Positions 9,935 to 20,128 of a stretch of 64,000 bases of DNA are shown here, one piece after another. This DNA comes from Dyella sp. EPa41 (GTDB taxonomy: Bacteria; Pseudomonadota; Gammaproteobacteria; Xanthomonadales; Rhodanobacteraceae), in assembly GCF_016586165.1 (NCBI RefSeq), contig NZ_BCPR01000003.1, forward strand, positions 83,816 through 147,815. The letters run 5' to 3'. Positions within the stretch are counted from its first letter, which is position 1. Each line of letters starts with the position of its first letter. The position numbers and the translations under genes are program-made. Under the pieces are notes generated by a model, which made no database searches, was not told where the DNA came from, and was given only the letters and a program-made list of their open reading frames with translations.

Positions 9935-12900
9935 ATGGATCTGTTGCGATTTCTCCTGCTGTTGCCGCTGCGCCTGCTGCGCGGCTTGTTGGCCGGTATG
10001 GCGCTGGTACTGCGTCCTTTGCTGGGCCAGGTCAGCTGGGCGGCACCGGCGTGGATGCCGGCCACGGGCGGATGGGTTCGCCGCCGTCCCCTGCGTGCCG
10101 CCGCGACGCTGGTGGCCGTCCTGGTGTTGGGAGCCGGCGGCTGGTTCGGCTGGCAGTGGTACCAGAACCGGCCAAAGCCGGTGGAGCCTTTGCGCATCAC
10201 GTGGTCGGTCGATGCGCCGGCCATCACCGATTACACGCAGCAACCCGTCGTCATCCACCCTTTGACGGTCAATTTTTCCGGCTCCGCTGCGCCGATCGAG
10301 CAGGTGGGCAAGCCGGTCGCGGCCGGTGTGGTGATGCAGCCCGCTGCCAAGGGCCAGTGGAGCTGGATCGATGACCATACCTTGCGCTTCACGCCGGCTG
10401 AGGACTGGCCGGTGGGACGCCACTACGAAGTGCGGTTTGACGCGGCCAAGGCTTTCGCAGGCCACGTCCTGATGGCGGACGATCATTTCAGCTTCGATAC
10501 CGCGGCTTTCTCCGCGAAGGCGGAGCATGGCGAGTTCTACCAGGATCCGCAGGACGCCACCGCGAAGAAGACCATCCTGCCGATCACCTTCAACTATCCC
10601 GTCGACACGGCCGATTTCGAGAAGCGTATCGCGGTGGGCCTGGCGCAGCGCGGCAGTCGCGATGCGGCGCTCAAGTACACCGTCACCTACGACCAGTACA
10701 AGCTGCACGCGTGGATCCATTCGCAGCCGCTGTCTTTGCCGCGCGACGAAAGCAGCGTGAACTACAGCATCGACAAGGGCGTGCGGAGCGTCCGCGGTGG
10801 CGACGGCATGGCCGAGGCCATCAAGGCACAGATACGCGTACCCGGCCTGTACAGCCTCACCATCGATGGTATCGACCCCACCCTGGTCGACAATGAAAAG
10901 TACGAGCCCGAACAGGTGCTGGTGGTCAACGTCGGTGGCACGGTGCGTGACAGCGAGCTCGCCGGGCTGACCAAGGCGTGGATTCTTCCCGCTCGCAAGC
11001 CTGGCGTGGAGCAGGCGGACGATGCGCCGCCTTATGACTGGAATCCTGGCGAGGTCGGCGACGCGGAACTGCGCCAGGCGCAAGCGCTGAAGCTCGAGCT
11101 GGTACCTACCGAGAATGATTTCGAAGCGGTGCAGAGCTTCAAGTACCACGCCGAGCCGGGTCAGCGCATCTATGTGCGCATCGACAAAGGGCTGAAGTCG
11201 TTCGGCGGCTACATCCTGGGCCGGCCGCACGCCACCGTCGTCACGGTCCCCAATTATCCCAAGCTGCTTCGTTTCATGGCCGATGGCTCGCTGCTGTCGA
11301 TCTCCGGCAGCAAGCGCATCTCGGTGGTGTCGCGCAATCTGCCTGGGCTGCGCATGGAGATCGGGCGCGTGCTGCCGGACCAGCTGCAGCACCTGGTGAG
11401 CCTCAACCAGGGTAGCTACGCGCGCCCCGAACTCAGCTATGCCTTCAGCGAAGACCATATCGTCGAGCGCTTCGAACAGAAGCGCAGCTTTCCCAAGGGC
11501 GATCCGGCCAAGGCCCATTACGAAGGCATCGACCTGGGCCAATACCTGAAGGAAGGCAAGCGCGGCGTGTTCCTGCTGCATTTGTCCAGCTACGACGCCG
11601 TTGCCGAGAAGAAACGCGAAGAGGCGCGCAAGGCCGCCGAGAACGAACCGCAAGCCGCGCCGCGCAACGACAGCGCCGACCCCGAATCGGAGGGCGATGA
11701 AGGCGACCAGGGGGAGATGTCCGACAGCGATGGCAATGACGGCACGGTACCCACCGATACCCGCATGATCGTGGTCACCGACCTTGGCATGCTGGTGAAG
11801 CGTTCGCTCGACGGTAGCCAGGACGTGTTCGTGCAGTCGATCCGCACCGGCCAGCCGGTGGCGGGCGCCAGTGTCGCCGTGCTTGCCGTCAACGGGCAGG
11901 CGCTGTTCAATGAGACGACATCCGCCGACGGCGTCGCGCATTTCCCCACCTTCAAGGGGCTGGAGCGCGAAAAGCAGCCGACCTTGTACGTCGTGAAGAA
12001 GGCGGACGATCTTTCGTTCCTGCCCATCGGTGGCTACAGCAGTTACGACCGCAAGCTCGATTTCTCGCGCTTTGACGTGGGCGGCGAGCGCAATGCGCAG
12101 AACGAGGGGCAGCTGTCGGCTTACCTGTTCTCCGATCGCGGCATTTATCGACCGGGTGACACCTTCCATGTCGGCTTGATCGTACGCGCCGCCAGTTGGA
12201 CACGCAGCGTGGCCGGCATTCCCTTGCAGGCGGAGATCGTCGACCCGCGCGGCATGACGGTGAAACAGCTGCCGATGTCGATGGATGCTTCGGGTTTCGG
12301 CGAGCTGGCATACGCCCCGGCGGAAACCGCGCCCACCGGCACGTGGACGATCAACCTCTACATCGTGAAAGACGGCAAGGCCGGTGCGCAGATCGGCAGC
12401 ACCACGGTGCAGGTGAAGGAGTTCCTGCCTGACCGCATGAAGGTCGAGGCGCGTTTGGCCGGCCAGGTGTCCGAGGGTTGGGTGAAACCCGACCAGGTCA
12501 AGGGCATCGTGGACGCCATGAACCTGTTTGGCACGCCGGCGGCGAACCGCCGGGTGGAAGCGTCGCTGACGCTGCGTCCGGCATGGCCGGCCTTCCGCAG
12601 CTGGAAGGACTACCATTTCTACGATCCGCGTCGCGCCAAGGAGGGCTACGAAGAGCCGCTTCAGGATGGCAAGACCGACGACAAGGGTCATGCTGAGTTT
12701 GATCTCGACCTCAAGAAATACGCGGACGCCACCTACCAGCTGTATTTCCTCGCCAAGGCCTACGAGCCCGAGGGCGGGCGCAGCGTCGCCGCGGCGGCAC
12801 AGACGCTGGTGTCGAACAACGACTGGCTGGTCGGCTATAAATCGGTCGACAACCTCGACTACGTGAATCGCGACACGCCGCGCAGCGTGCATCTGGTGGC

Positions 12901-15900
12901 GATCGATCACACGGCCAAGGCGATGGCGTTGAAGGAGCTGAAGGCCCGGCTGGTCGAGCGCCGCTACATCTCCGTGCTGACCAGGCAGGATTCGGGCGTC
13001 TACAAGTACCAGTCCAAGCTCAAGGAAATCACGCTCAGCGAACAAGCCTTGTCGCTTCCCGCCGAAGGCATGGACTATGCCTTGCCCACCGACAAGCCCG
13101 GCAATTACGCGCTGCTGATCCTGCGCAGCGCCGACGGCGTCGAGGTGAACCGCGTGGACTATTCGGTGGCGGGCGCGGCCAACGTGTCGCGCTCCCTGGA
13201 TCGCAATGCCGAGCTTCAGCTCAACCTGAGCAAGGAAGACTACGCGCCGGGCGAGACGGTGGACATCGCCATCCGCGCGCCTTATGCGGGCAGTGGCCTG
13301 ATCACCATCGAGCGCGACAAGGTCTACGCGCACGCCTGGTTCCACGCCGATACCAGCAGCTCGGTGCAGCACATCACCGTGCCCGCCAGCTTCGAAGGCA
13401 ACGGTTACATCAACGTGCAGTACATCCGCGATCCGTCCTCGGACGAGATCTTCATGAGTCCGCTCAGCTACGGCGTGGTGCCGTTTTCGGTGAACCTCGA
13501 CGCGCGCCGCCATGCCATCAAGGTGGACGCGCCGGCCATCGTAAAACCAGGCGAAACAGTCACGCTCAAGCTGAGCGCGCCGCAGCCGACACGTGCGGTG
13601 GTGTTCGCGGTGGACGAGGGCATCCTGCAGGTCGCGCGCTACAAGCTGGGAGACCCGCTGAAGTTCTTCTTCCGCAAGCGCATGCTGGAAGTGGGCACGT
13701 CGCAGATTCTCGACCTGATCCTGCCGGACTTCGAGAAGCTGATGGCCATGGCCGCGCCTGGTGGTGACGCGGATGCGGCGATCGGCCGCCAGCTCAACCC
13801 GTTCAAGCGCAAGCGCGACAAGCCGGTGGCCTACTGGTCGGGCATCGTCGACGTGAACGGCGAAACCGAACTGCATTACCAGGTGCCGGACTACTTCAAC
13901 GGCAAGCTGCGCGTCATGGCCGTAGCGGTATCGCCGGAGCGCATCGGCACCTTCGAGGGCGCCACCACGGTGCGCGGCGACTTCGTGCTTTCGCCGAACG
14001 TCCCGACCACCGTGGCGCCGGGCGACGAGGTCGAGGTCAGCGTAGGCGTGGCCAACAACCTCACCGGATTGGGAGGCAAGCCGATTCCGGTGGCGGTGAC
14101 ACTGAAAACCGGCCCGCAACTTCAGGTGCTTGGTGCGCCAACCCAGAACGTCAGCCTGGGCGAAATGCGCGAGGGCGTGGTCACCTTCCGCGTCAGGGCC
14201 ACCGACAAGCTGGGCTCCGGCAACCTGAGTTTCGTTGCCGGCTATGGCGACAAGTCCGCGCGGCAAAGCGTCGACGTGTCGGTGCGGCCGGCATCCGCTT
14301 ATCGCGCGCAGGTCGACGTGGGCCGCGTCGATCCCGGCAGCAAGGCGGATGAGCCGGGCTTGCGCCGCATGTATGCCGAGTACGCTTCGCGCGACGCGGC
14401 CATCTCGACCGTGCCCGTGGTGTTGTCGAGTGGCCTGACCACTTACCTGGTCAATTTCCAGCATTACTGCAGCGAGCAGATCGTGAGTTCCGCGATGCCG
14501 CGGCTGGTGCTGTCGAAGTGGCCGCAGGTGAAGATCTTTGCCGACGCGCTGCAGCCGAAGCTCGAAGGCAGGAAGCTCAGCAACGACGAAGCGCTGGCGC
14601 AGTTTCTCGATGTGTTGCACACGCGCCAGAACGGGCAGGGCGGCTTCGGGCTGTGGTCGGCGACGCCGGATGCGAATCCGTTCGTGTCCACCTATGCCAT
14701 GCATTTCCTGCTGGAAGCACGCGAGCGCGGCGTGACGGTGCCACGCGACATGTTCGATGCGGGCAATCGCTATCTGCGGCAGCTGGCGGCGGATGACACG
14801 CTTGACGGTCTCGATCTGGTACGCCAGCGTGCCTATGCCGTCTACCTGCTGACCCGCCAGGGCAATGTCACCACCAACGACCTGGCTGCCGTGCAGAAAC
14901 GGCTGCAGGAAGCCTATCCGGACCAGTGGCGCAACGATCTGGCGGCGGCGTGGCTTGCCGCGTCGTATCAGCTGCTCAAGCAGGACAAGCAGGCGGCCCA
15001 GCTCATGGCCGGTCCGCAGAAGCTGTTGGAGCGCACCGCGGCAGACAAGGATTACAGCTATGGCTATTACTACGACTCACTGACCCGTGATGCCAGCACG
15101 CTGTACCTGCTGAGCAAGCACTTCCCGGAACGCGCGAAAGCGCTGTCGCCGCGCGTCATGGAAAACCTGGGCTGGCCGCTCGCGCACGGTTGGTACAACA
15201 CCTTGTCATCCGCCATGACCATGTTGGCGCTCGATACCTATGCCACGCAGGCCGCCGGCGAGGTGGACAAGTTGCGTATCGACGAAGTGCACGCCGATGG
15301 GAGCGTCAAGTCCATCGCATCCCTGCAGGCCAACCTGCTGCAGGCAGGCAGCTGGGACGCTGCGGTGAATCGCCTGCGCTTTACCAACGGCAGTACCCTG
15401 CCGGCCTGGCGCGTGGTGAGCCAGGGCGGTTACGACCGCGACGTGGCAACCAAAGCCATCAAGGAAGGCCTGGAGATCACCCGCGATTACACCGACGTGA
15501 ATGGCAAGGCGATCGGACAGGTGACCCTGGGCCAGGAGATCGATGTGCACGTGAAGATCCGTGCGACGGGCAAAGATGGGGTGGGCAACGTAGCCATCGT
15601 GGACCTGTTGCCGGGCGGCTTCGAACCGGTGATCCAGCCGCCGCCGGCGGTGACCGACCAGCCGTCGAATGGCGACACGCCGGAGGATGCAGGCGGCGAC
15701 AGCACGGTCAATGCCACCCAATGGCGCTCGCCGATCGGTGTCGGCAATTCCACGTGGCGTCTGGAATACGCGGATATTCGCGAGGATCGCGTGGTGCTGT
15801 ATGGCGAGGCCTTGCCCGATGTCGGCGAGTTCGTCTATCGCATCAAGGCCACCAGCGCCGGCAAGTTCATCGTGCCGCCGGCTTACGGTGAATCGCTCTA

Positions 15901-15964
15901 CGACCGGCGCATACAGGCACGCACGGCCGGTGGCGCCACCCTGACCGTCGTGCGTCAACCCTGA
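9935..15964 (+). CDS. Bacterial alpha-2-macroglobulin (YfhM/ECAM type)
   Basis: A 2009-residue envelope protein. An arginine-bounded hydrophobic N-terminus (about residues 3-28) and a second membrane segment (about 54-70) anchor it; no lipobox is seen. Macroglobulin (MG) beta domains follow, then a thioester site CxEQ at C1512 (HYCSEQIVSS) within an all-alpha domain and a C-terminal receptor-like domain. Such proteins trap proteases covalently in the periplasm when the envelope is breached. The length exceeds E. coli YfhM (1653), partly through an acidic Ser/Asp/Glu-rich insert near 560-608 and another near 1900-1930. pbpC follows after 50 bases, the well-known pairing. Confidence 0.93.
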   Translation: MDLLRFLLLLPLRLLRGLLAGMALVLRPLLGQVSWAAPAWMPATGGWVRRRPLRAAATLVAVLVLGAGGWFGWQWYQNRPKPVEPLRITWSVDAPAITDYTQQPVVIHPLTVNFSGSAAPIEQVGKPVAAGVVMQPAAKGQWSWIDDHTLRFTPAEDWPVGRHYEVRFDAAKAFAGHVLMADDHFSFDTAAFSAKAEHGEFYQDPQDATAKKTILPITFNYPVDTADFEKRIAVGLAQRGSRDAALKYTVTYDQYKLHAWIHSQPLSLPRDESSVNYSIDKGVRSVRGGDGMAEAIKAQIRVPGLYSLTIDGIDPTLVDNEKYEPEQVLVVNVGGTVRDSELAGLTKAWILPARKPGVEQADDAPPYDWNPGEVGDAELRQAQALKLELVPTENDFEAVQSFKYHAEPGQRIYVRIDKGLKSFGGYILGRPHATVVTVPNYPKLLRFMADGSLLSISGSKRISVVSRNLPGLRMEIGRVLPDQLQHLVSLNQGSYARPELSYAFSEDHIVERFEQKRSFPKGDPAKAHYEGIDLGQYLKEGKRGVFLLHLSSYDAVAEKKREEARKAAENEPQAAPRNDSADPESEGDEGDQGEMSDSDGNDGTVPTDTRMIVVTDLGMLVKRSLDGSQDVFVQSIRTGQPVAGASVAVLAVNGQALFNETTSADGVAHFPTFKGLEREKQPTLYVVKKADDLSFLPIGGYSSYDRKLDFSRFDVGGERNAQNEGQLSAYLFSDRGIYRPGDTFHVGLIVRAASWTRSVAGIPLQAEIVDPRGMTVKQLPMSMDASGFGELAYAPAETAPTGTWTINLYIVKDGKAGAQIGSTTVQVKEFLPDRMKVEARLAGQVSEGWVKPDQVKGIVDAMNLFGTPAANRRVEASLTLRPAWPAFRSWKDYHFYDPRRAKEGYEEPLQDGKTDDKGHAEFDLDLKKYADATYQLYFLAKAYEPEGGRSVAAAAQTLVSNNDWLVGYKSVDNLDYVNRDTPRSVHLVAIDHTAKAMALKELKARLVERRYISVLTRQDSGVYKYQSKLKEITLSEQALSLPAEGMDYALPTDKPGNYALLILRSADGVEVNRVDYSVAGAANVSRSLDRNAELQLNLSKEDYAPGETVDIAIRAPYAGSGLITIERDKVYAHAWFHADTSSSVQHITVPASFEGNGYINVQYIRDPSSDEIFMSPLSYGVVPFSVNLDARRHAIKVDAPAIVKPGETVTLKLSAPQPTRAVVFAVDEGILQVARYKLGDPLKFFFRKRMLEVGTSQILDLILPDFEKLMAMAAPGGDADAAIGRQLNPFKRKRDKPVAYWSGIVDVNGETELHYQVPDYFNGKLRVMAVAVSPERIGTFEGATTVRGDFVLSPNVPTTVAPGDEVEVSVGVANNLTGLGGKPIPVAVTLKTGPQLQVLGAPTQNVSLGEMREGVVTFRVRATDKLGSGNLSFVAGYGDKSARQSVDVSVRPASAYRAQVDVGRVDPGSKADEPGLRRMYAEYASRDAAISTVPVVLSSGLTTYLVNFQHYCSEQIVSSAMPRLVLSKWPQVKIFADALQPKLEGRKLSNDEALAQFLDVLHTRQNGQGGFGLWSATPDANPFVSTYAMHFLLEARERGVTVPRDMFDAGNRYLRQLAADDTLDGLDLVRQRAYAVYLLTRQGNVTTNDLAAVQKRLQEAYPDQWRNDLAAAWLAASYQLLKQDKQAAQLMAGPQKLLERTAADKDYSYGYYYDSLTRDASTLYLLSKHFPERAKALSPRVMENLGWPLAHGWYNTLSSAMTMLALDTYATQAAGEVDKLRIDEVHADGSVKSIASLQANLLQAGSWDAAVNRLRFTNGSTLPAWRVVSQGGYDRDVATKAIKEGLEITRDYTDVNGKAIGQVTLGQEIDVHVKIRATGKDGVGNVAIVDLLPGGFEPVIQPPPAVTDQPSNGDTPEDAGGDSTVNATQWRSPIGVGNSTWRLEYADIREDRVVLYGEALPDVGEFVYRIKATSAGKFIVPPAYGESLYDRRIQARTAGGATLTVVRQP

Positions 15965-16013
15965 GGCCACGGGGCGCGCCTTCTGCGAAGAGGGCGCGAC
16001 CACGGTACCTGCC

Positions 16014-18404
16014 ATGCCCCAGCACACGATCCTGCGACGCACCGGACGAGCTCTGCTGCACTGGCTGGTCCGGTGGCAGAACTGGTTGGTGGGCGCCTTG
16101 TTGATCGTCGCGGTGCTGGCAGGCTTCCGGTGGTGGCCGCACAAGCCATTGCACGATTGGCTACCGTCATCGACCGCGGTCTATGACGCGCGTGGCCGCC
16201 TGTTGCGGCTCACGCTGGCCAGCGATGATCGCTATCGTTTGTGGGTGCCGCTCAAGGATATTTCCCCTGCCTTGGTCGACGGCGTGTTGCTGCATGAGGA
16301 CCGCTGGTATCGCTGGCACCCCGGCTTCAATCCCTACGGCCTGGTACGCGGCGGGTGGGTGACCTATGTCAGCCATGGCAATCGCCAGGGCGGTTCCACC
16401 GTCACCATGCAACTCGCGCGCCTGTTGTGGCGCCTGAACACCCGCTCACCCTGGGGCAAGTTGCGGCAGGTGGCGCGCGCCGTACAGCTGGAGCTGTTTT
16501 ATTCCAAGGCCCAGATTCTGGAGGCCTATCTCAACTACGCACCTTACGGGCGCAACGTCGAGGGCGTCGGCGCGGCGAGCGTGGCGTATTTCGACAAGCC
16601 GGCCAGTGCGCTGAGCCTGCCCGAAGCGTTGACCCTCGCCGTCATTCCGCAGGATCCCTCACGACGCCTACAGGCGAGCGACGGCGCGACCGAGGTGATT
16701 GGAAAGCAGCTCGCCACGTCGCGCAATCGCCTCTATGCACGGTGGAAGGCGGATCATCCGCAGGATGCGGCGCTGCAGTCGCTGTTTGCCCTGCCGTTGC
16801 GGCTGCGTCCCTTGTCGCAGCTTCCGTTCGAGGCGCCGCATGCCGTCGACCAGATACTGGCAGCACGACGCATCGATACGCTCGATGCGGACAGCCGCGT
16901 CGTCAGCACCCTAGATATGGATCTGCAGCATGTGCTGGAGCGCCAGGTCAGCCGCTACATCGAGCGCAACGATACGCGCGGCATCCGCAACGCGGCCGCC
17001 ATCCTGGTCGATACCCGCGACATGGGTATCAAGGCCCTGGTGGGGTCGGCCAACTATCGCGGTGCCGACATCCAGGGCCAGGTGAATGGCAGCCAGGCGA
17101 AGCGTTCACCGGGCTCGACCCTCAAGCCCTTCATCTATGGGCTCGGTTTCGATGAGGGCGTGCTGCATCCCCAGACCGTGTTGCGCGATGTCCCCACGGC
17201 GTTCGGGCCGTACACGCCGGAAAACTTCGACGGCCATTTCCTGGGCCCGGTGACCGCCACCGAAGCCCTGGTGCGCAGCCGCAACATTCCCGCCGTGTGG
17301 GTGGCTTCGCAGCTGCAACAGCCAAGCCTTTATCAGTTCCTGCGTGATGCGGGCATCAGCCGCATGGCCAGCGAAAAGCACTACGGCCTTGCGCTCGTGC
17401 TGGGCGGCGGCGAAGTGACCATGCAGGAGCTTGCAGGCCTCTACGCCATGCTCGCCAATCGCGGCGAACTCCGTCCGCTGCGCCTGCTGGCGACCGACCC
17501 GCAGGTGCCGGGCACCCGGCTGCTCAGCGACGAGTCGAGCTTCATGGTGATGGACATGCTGCGCCAGAACCCACGGCCCGACGAAACCACCGGCGCCCAA
17601 CCGGGGCGGCTGCCGGTGTACTGGAAGACCGGCACCTCCTGGGGGTTCCGCGATGCCTGGACGGCCGGCAGCTTCGGCCCTTATGTGCTGGTCGTGTGGA
17701 TAGGCAATTTCGACGGCAGCAGCAACCAGGCCTTCGTGGGCGTGGAAGCGGCGGCGCCGTTGTTCTTCCAGATGGTCGATGCATTGCAGGCAGCGGAGCC
17801 GCGCATGGCCGAGCCGCTGCGGCATATGCCGGCGAACCTGCGGCGCGTGGAAGTCTGCCTGGCCAGCGGCGACCTGCCGAACCAATGGTGTCCGCAACGC
17901 GGGATGACCTGGTTCATCCCCGGCAAGTCGCCGATCCGCGTCAGCCAGGTCCATCGGCCCGTGGTGGTCGACGATGCAACCGGGCAGCCGGCCTGTCCAC
18001 CTTACGCGGGGAAGCGGACGCATGTGGAGGTCTACGAGTTCTGGCCGTCCGAACTGCAGCGGGTGTTCGCGCAGGCTGGCATTCCACGCCGCACGCCGCC
18101 ACGCAATGATGCGTGCGGTGACGCGGGCATCGACGGCGAACCGCCGGCCATCACGTCACCGTTGCGCGGCAGCATTTACGCGATGCGCCTGAAGCGTGCC
18201 GACGATCGCATCGCCTTTTCGGCGAATGCCGATGCCTCCGTGCGTGAAATGTACTGGTTCGTCAACGACGCCTACGTCGGGCGCAGCGCGCCGGGTGAAT
18301 CCCTGTTCTGGCAGCCCGCCGCGGCTGGCAACTACGAGGTCCGCGTGGTGGACGACCGTGGTCGCAGCGATGCGCGGCCACTGGGCGTGAGCGTGGTCGA
18401 CTAG
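16014..18404 (+). CDS. pbpC: Penicillin-binding protein 1C
   Basis: 796 residues, the typical PBP1C length. After one membrane helix (about 22-42) comes a GT51 transglycosylase domain with the catalytic glutamate in LLHEDRWY and the block GGSTVTMQLAR. The transpeptidase domain has the SxxK serine in SPGSTLKPF and KTGTS, and the PBP1C-specific C-terminal beta domain follows. It polymerises and may cross-link peptidoglycan. Coupling with alpha-2-macroglobulin suggests wall repair after protease attack, which is established for the gene pair in general and inferred here. Confidence 0.96.
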   Translation: MPQHTILRRTGRALLHWLVRWQNWLVGALLIVAVLAGFRWWPHKPLHDWLPSSTAVYDARGRLLRLTLASDDRYRLWVPLKDISPALVDGVLLHEDRWYRWHPGFNPYGLVRGGWVTYVSHGNRQGGSTVTMQLARLLWRLNTRSPWGKLRQVARAVQLELFYSKAQILEAYLNYAPYGRNVEGVGAASVAYFDKPASALSLPEALTLAVIPQDPSRRLQASDGATEVIGKQLATSRNRLYARWKADHPQDAALQSLFALPLRLRPLSQLPFEAPHAVDQILAARRIDTLDADSRVVSTLDMDLQHVLERQVSRYIERNDTRGIRNAAAILVDTRDMGIKALVGSANYRGADIQGQVNGSQAKRSPGSTLKPFIYGLGFDEGVLHPQTVLRDVPTAFGPYTPENFDGHFLGPVTATEALVRSRNIPAVWVASQLQQPSLYQFLRDAGISRMASEKHYGLALVLGGGEVTMQELAGLYAMLANRGELRPLRLLATDPQVPGTRLLSDESSFMVMDMLRQNPRPDETTGAQPGRLPVYWKTGTSWGFRDAWTAGSFGPYVLVVWIGNFDGSSNQAFVGVEAAAPLFFQMVDALQAAEPRMAEPLRHMPANLRRVEVCLASGDLPNQWCPQRGMTWFIPGKSPIRVSQVHRPVVVDDATGQPACPPYAGKRTHVEVYEFWPSELQRVFAQAGIPRRTPPRNDACGDAGIDGEPPAITSPLRGSIYAMRLKRADDRIAFSANADASVREMYWFVNDAYVGRSAPGESLFWQPAAAGNYEVRVVDDRGRSDARPLGVSVVD

Positions 18405-18491
18405 CGTCCATCCATGCCGGGCGTCATGTGGCGGCGCCAGCGGCAGGCTGCGTTAGACTGGCCGCTTCCCCGCGACACGTGCAGTCATCGC

Positions 18492-19781
18492 ATGACCTCG
18501 TCACCGGCACCTTCGTATTACCGCGCCACGGCCACGCCTTACGAGCCCTATGCAGCCTTGCAGGGCAAGACCGATGCGCGCGTTGCCATCATCGGCGGCG
18601 GCTTCGCCGGTTTGCACACCGCGCTGGGACTCGCCGAGCGTGGTGTGCGCGACGTCGTGCTGCTGGAGCGGGAGCAGGTGGGTTTCGGCGCATCGGGTCG
18701 CAACGGTGGTTTTGTCTTCGGTGGCTATTCGCTGGGCGAGCAGGCCTTGCTCGACCAACGCGGAGAAGCCACGGCCCAGGCGTTGTTTGGCCTGACCACC
18801 CGGGCGGTGGACCGCATTCGCGCCTTGGCGCAGCGCTACGCCATCCCCTGCGATGTGGTGGACGAAGGCGTCATCTGGGCCAACTGGTTCCGCGATCCGA
18901 ACGTGCTGCGCCAGCGGCAGGAGCTTCTGGCCAGGCACTACGGCGTGTCGTGGGAATGGTTGCCTCAGCATGAACTGCGGGGGCGCGTTCACACCACGCG
19001 TTATTACGATGGCTTGTACGAGCGGCATGCACTGCATCTGCATCCGCTCAACTTCGCCATTGGTCTCGCGGGCGCGGCCGCTTCGCAAGGCGTTCGCATC
19101 CACGAGAACACCGACGTCTGGCAACTGAAGCGCGATGGCTTGCGCTGGCGCGTGGAGACCGCGCAGGGCGCCGTGCATGCCGACCAGGTGGTGCTGGCTT
19201 GCGGCGGTTATCTGGCGGGGCTGAACCGGAAGGTGGACCGGGCGATTCTTCCCATCGCCACCTATGTCATGGTGACCGAGCCGCTTGGCGATCGCATGGC
19301 CGATATCCTGGAGACGCGCTCGGCGGTCTACGACACGCGCTTTGCGTTCGACTACTACCGCCCCTTGCCGGATGGAAGGCTGTTGTGGGGTGGGCGCATT
19401 TCCGTGCGCGATCGTTCGCCGACGTCCGTCCAGCGCCTGCTGATGGCCGACCTGCTGCGCGTGTTTCCCTCCTTGAAAGGCGTGCGTGTCGACTACGCGT
19501 GGTCCGGACTGATGAGTTATGCACGCCATCAGATGCCACAGATCGGAAGCACGCACGATGGCCTGTGGTGGGCACAGGCTTTTGGCGGCCACGGCCTCGC
19601 GCCGACGTGCGCCGCCGGCGAGTTGCTGGCATCCGCCTTGGCGGAGGGCGATGATCGCTGGAAGCAGTTTGCGGGCTATGGCCTGGATCCCACCCATCGT
19701 CCCTTCGGCTATCTGGGGGCGCAGGCCAGCTACTGGTGGCAACAGGGCAAGGACTGGTTCAAGACGAGGTTGGAAGGATGA
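18492..19781 (+). CDS. FAD-dependent amino-acid/amine oxidoreductase (DAO family)
   Basis: 429 residues. The dinucleotide-binding motif [10 protein letters not shown] is at about residues 35-45, followed by ERE at the end of beta-2 and [15 protein letters not shown], which is diagnostic of the PuuB/OrdL branch of the glycine/D-amino-acid oxidase family. The C-terminus carries the second FAD contact GGHGLAPT. The likely reaction is oxidative deamination of an amine or amino acid (gamma-glutamylputrescine type is possible), but the substrate cannot be assigned. The start at 18492 aligns with the family. It overlaps the next gene by four bases. Confidence 0.85.
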   Translation: MTSSPAPSYYRATATPYEPYAALQGKTDARVAIIGGGFAGLHTALGLAERGVRDVVLLEREQVGFGASGRNGGFVFGGYSLGEQALLDQRGEATAQALFGLTTRAVDRIRALAQRYAIPCDVVDEGVIWANWFRDPNVLRQRQELLARHYGVSWEWLPQHELRGRVHTTRYYDGLYERHALHLHPLNFAIGLAGAAASQGVRIHENTDVWQLKRDGLRWRVETAQGAVHADQVVLACGGYLAGLNRKVDRAILPIATYVMVTEPLGDRMADILETRSAVYDTRFAFDYYRPLPDGRLLWGGRISVRDRSPTSVQRLLMADLLRVFPSLKGVRVDYAWSGLMSYARHQMPQIGSTHDGLWWAQAFGGHGLAPTCAAGELLASALAEGDDRWKQFAGYGLDPTHRPFGYLGAQASYWWQQGKDWFKTRLEG

Positions 19782-20128
19782 GCGAGACGACGATGCCGGC
19801 GGACATCAGCTGGGCCGATTTCGAGAAGGTCTGCCTCGTGGCCGGCACGGTGACGCGGGTCGAGGCTTTTCCCGAGGCGCGCAAGCCGGCCTGGAAAGTG
19901 TGGGTCGATTTCGGCCCCTACGGCGAGAAGAAGACCAGTGCCCAGATCGCGCAGCTTTATCGTGCGCAAGACCTGCTCGGACGGCAGATCGTCGGCGTGA
20001 TCAACTTTCCCGAGAAGCAGATCGGTCCCTTTCGCTCGCAATTCCTGTTGACCGGCTTTCCCACCGATGACGGCGTGGTCATTACCGCCATCGAGCGCCC
20101 CGTACCCAATGGTACCCGGCTGGCCTGA
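19778..20128 (+). CDS. CsaA-like tRNA-binding domain protein
   Basis: 116 residues forming a single EMAP-II/CsaA type OB-fold (core [33 protein letters not shown], ending FLLTGF...VPNGTRLA). CsaA homologues bind tRNA and have been described as secretion-related chaperones; the real role in this group is unclear. The start overlaps the oxidase stop (ATGA), so the two are translated together. Confidence 0.85.
   Translation: MSETTMPADISWADFEKVCLVAGTVTRVEAFPEARKPAWKVWVDFGPYGEKKTSAQIAQLYRAQDLLGRQIVGVINFPEKQIGPFRSQFLLTGFPTDDGVVITAIERPVPNGTRLA

Noticed and set aside
9908..14704. A 1598-codon open frame opposite the macroglobulin gene
   Set aside because: His/Arg/Val-rich shadow created by GC-rich codon use; the plus strand has the coherent macroglobulin protein.
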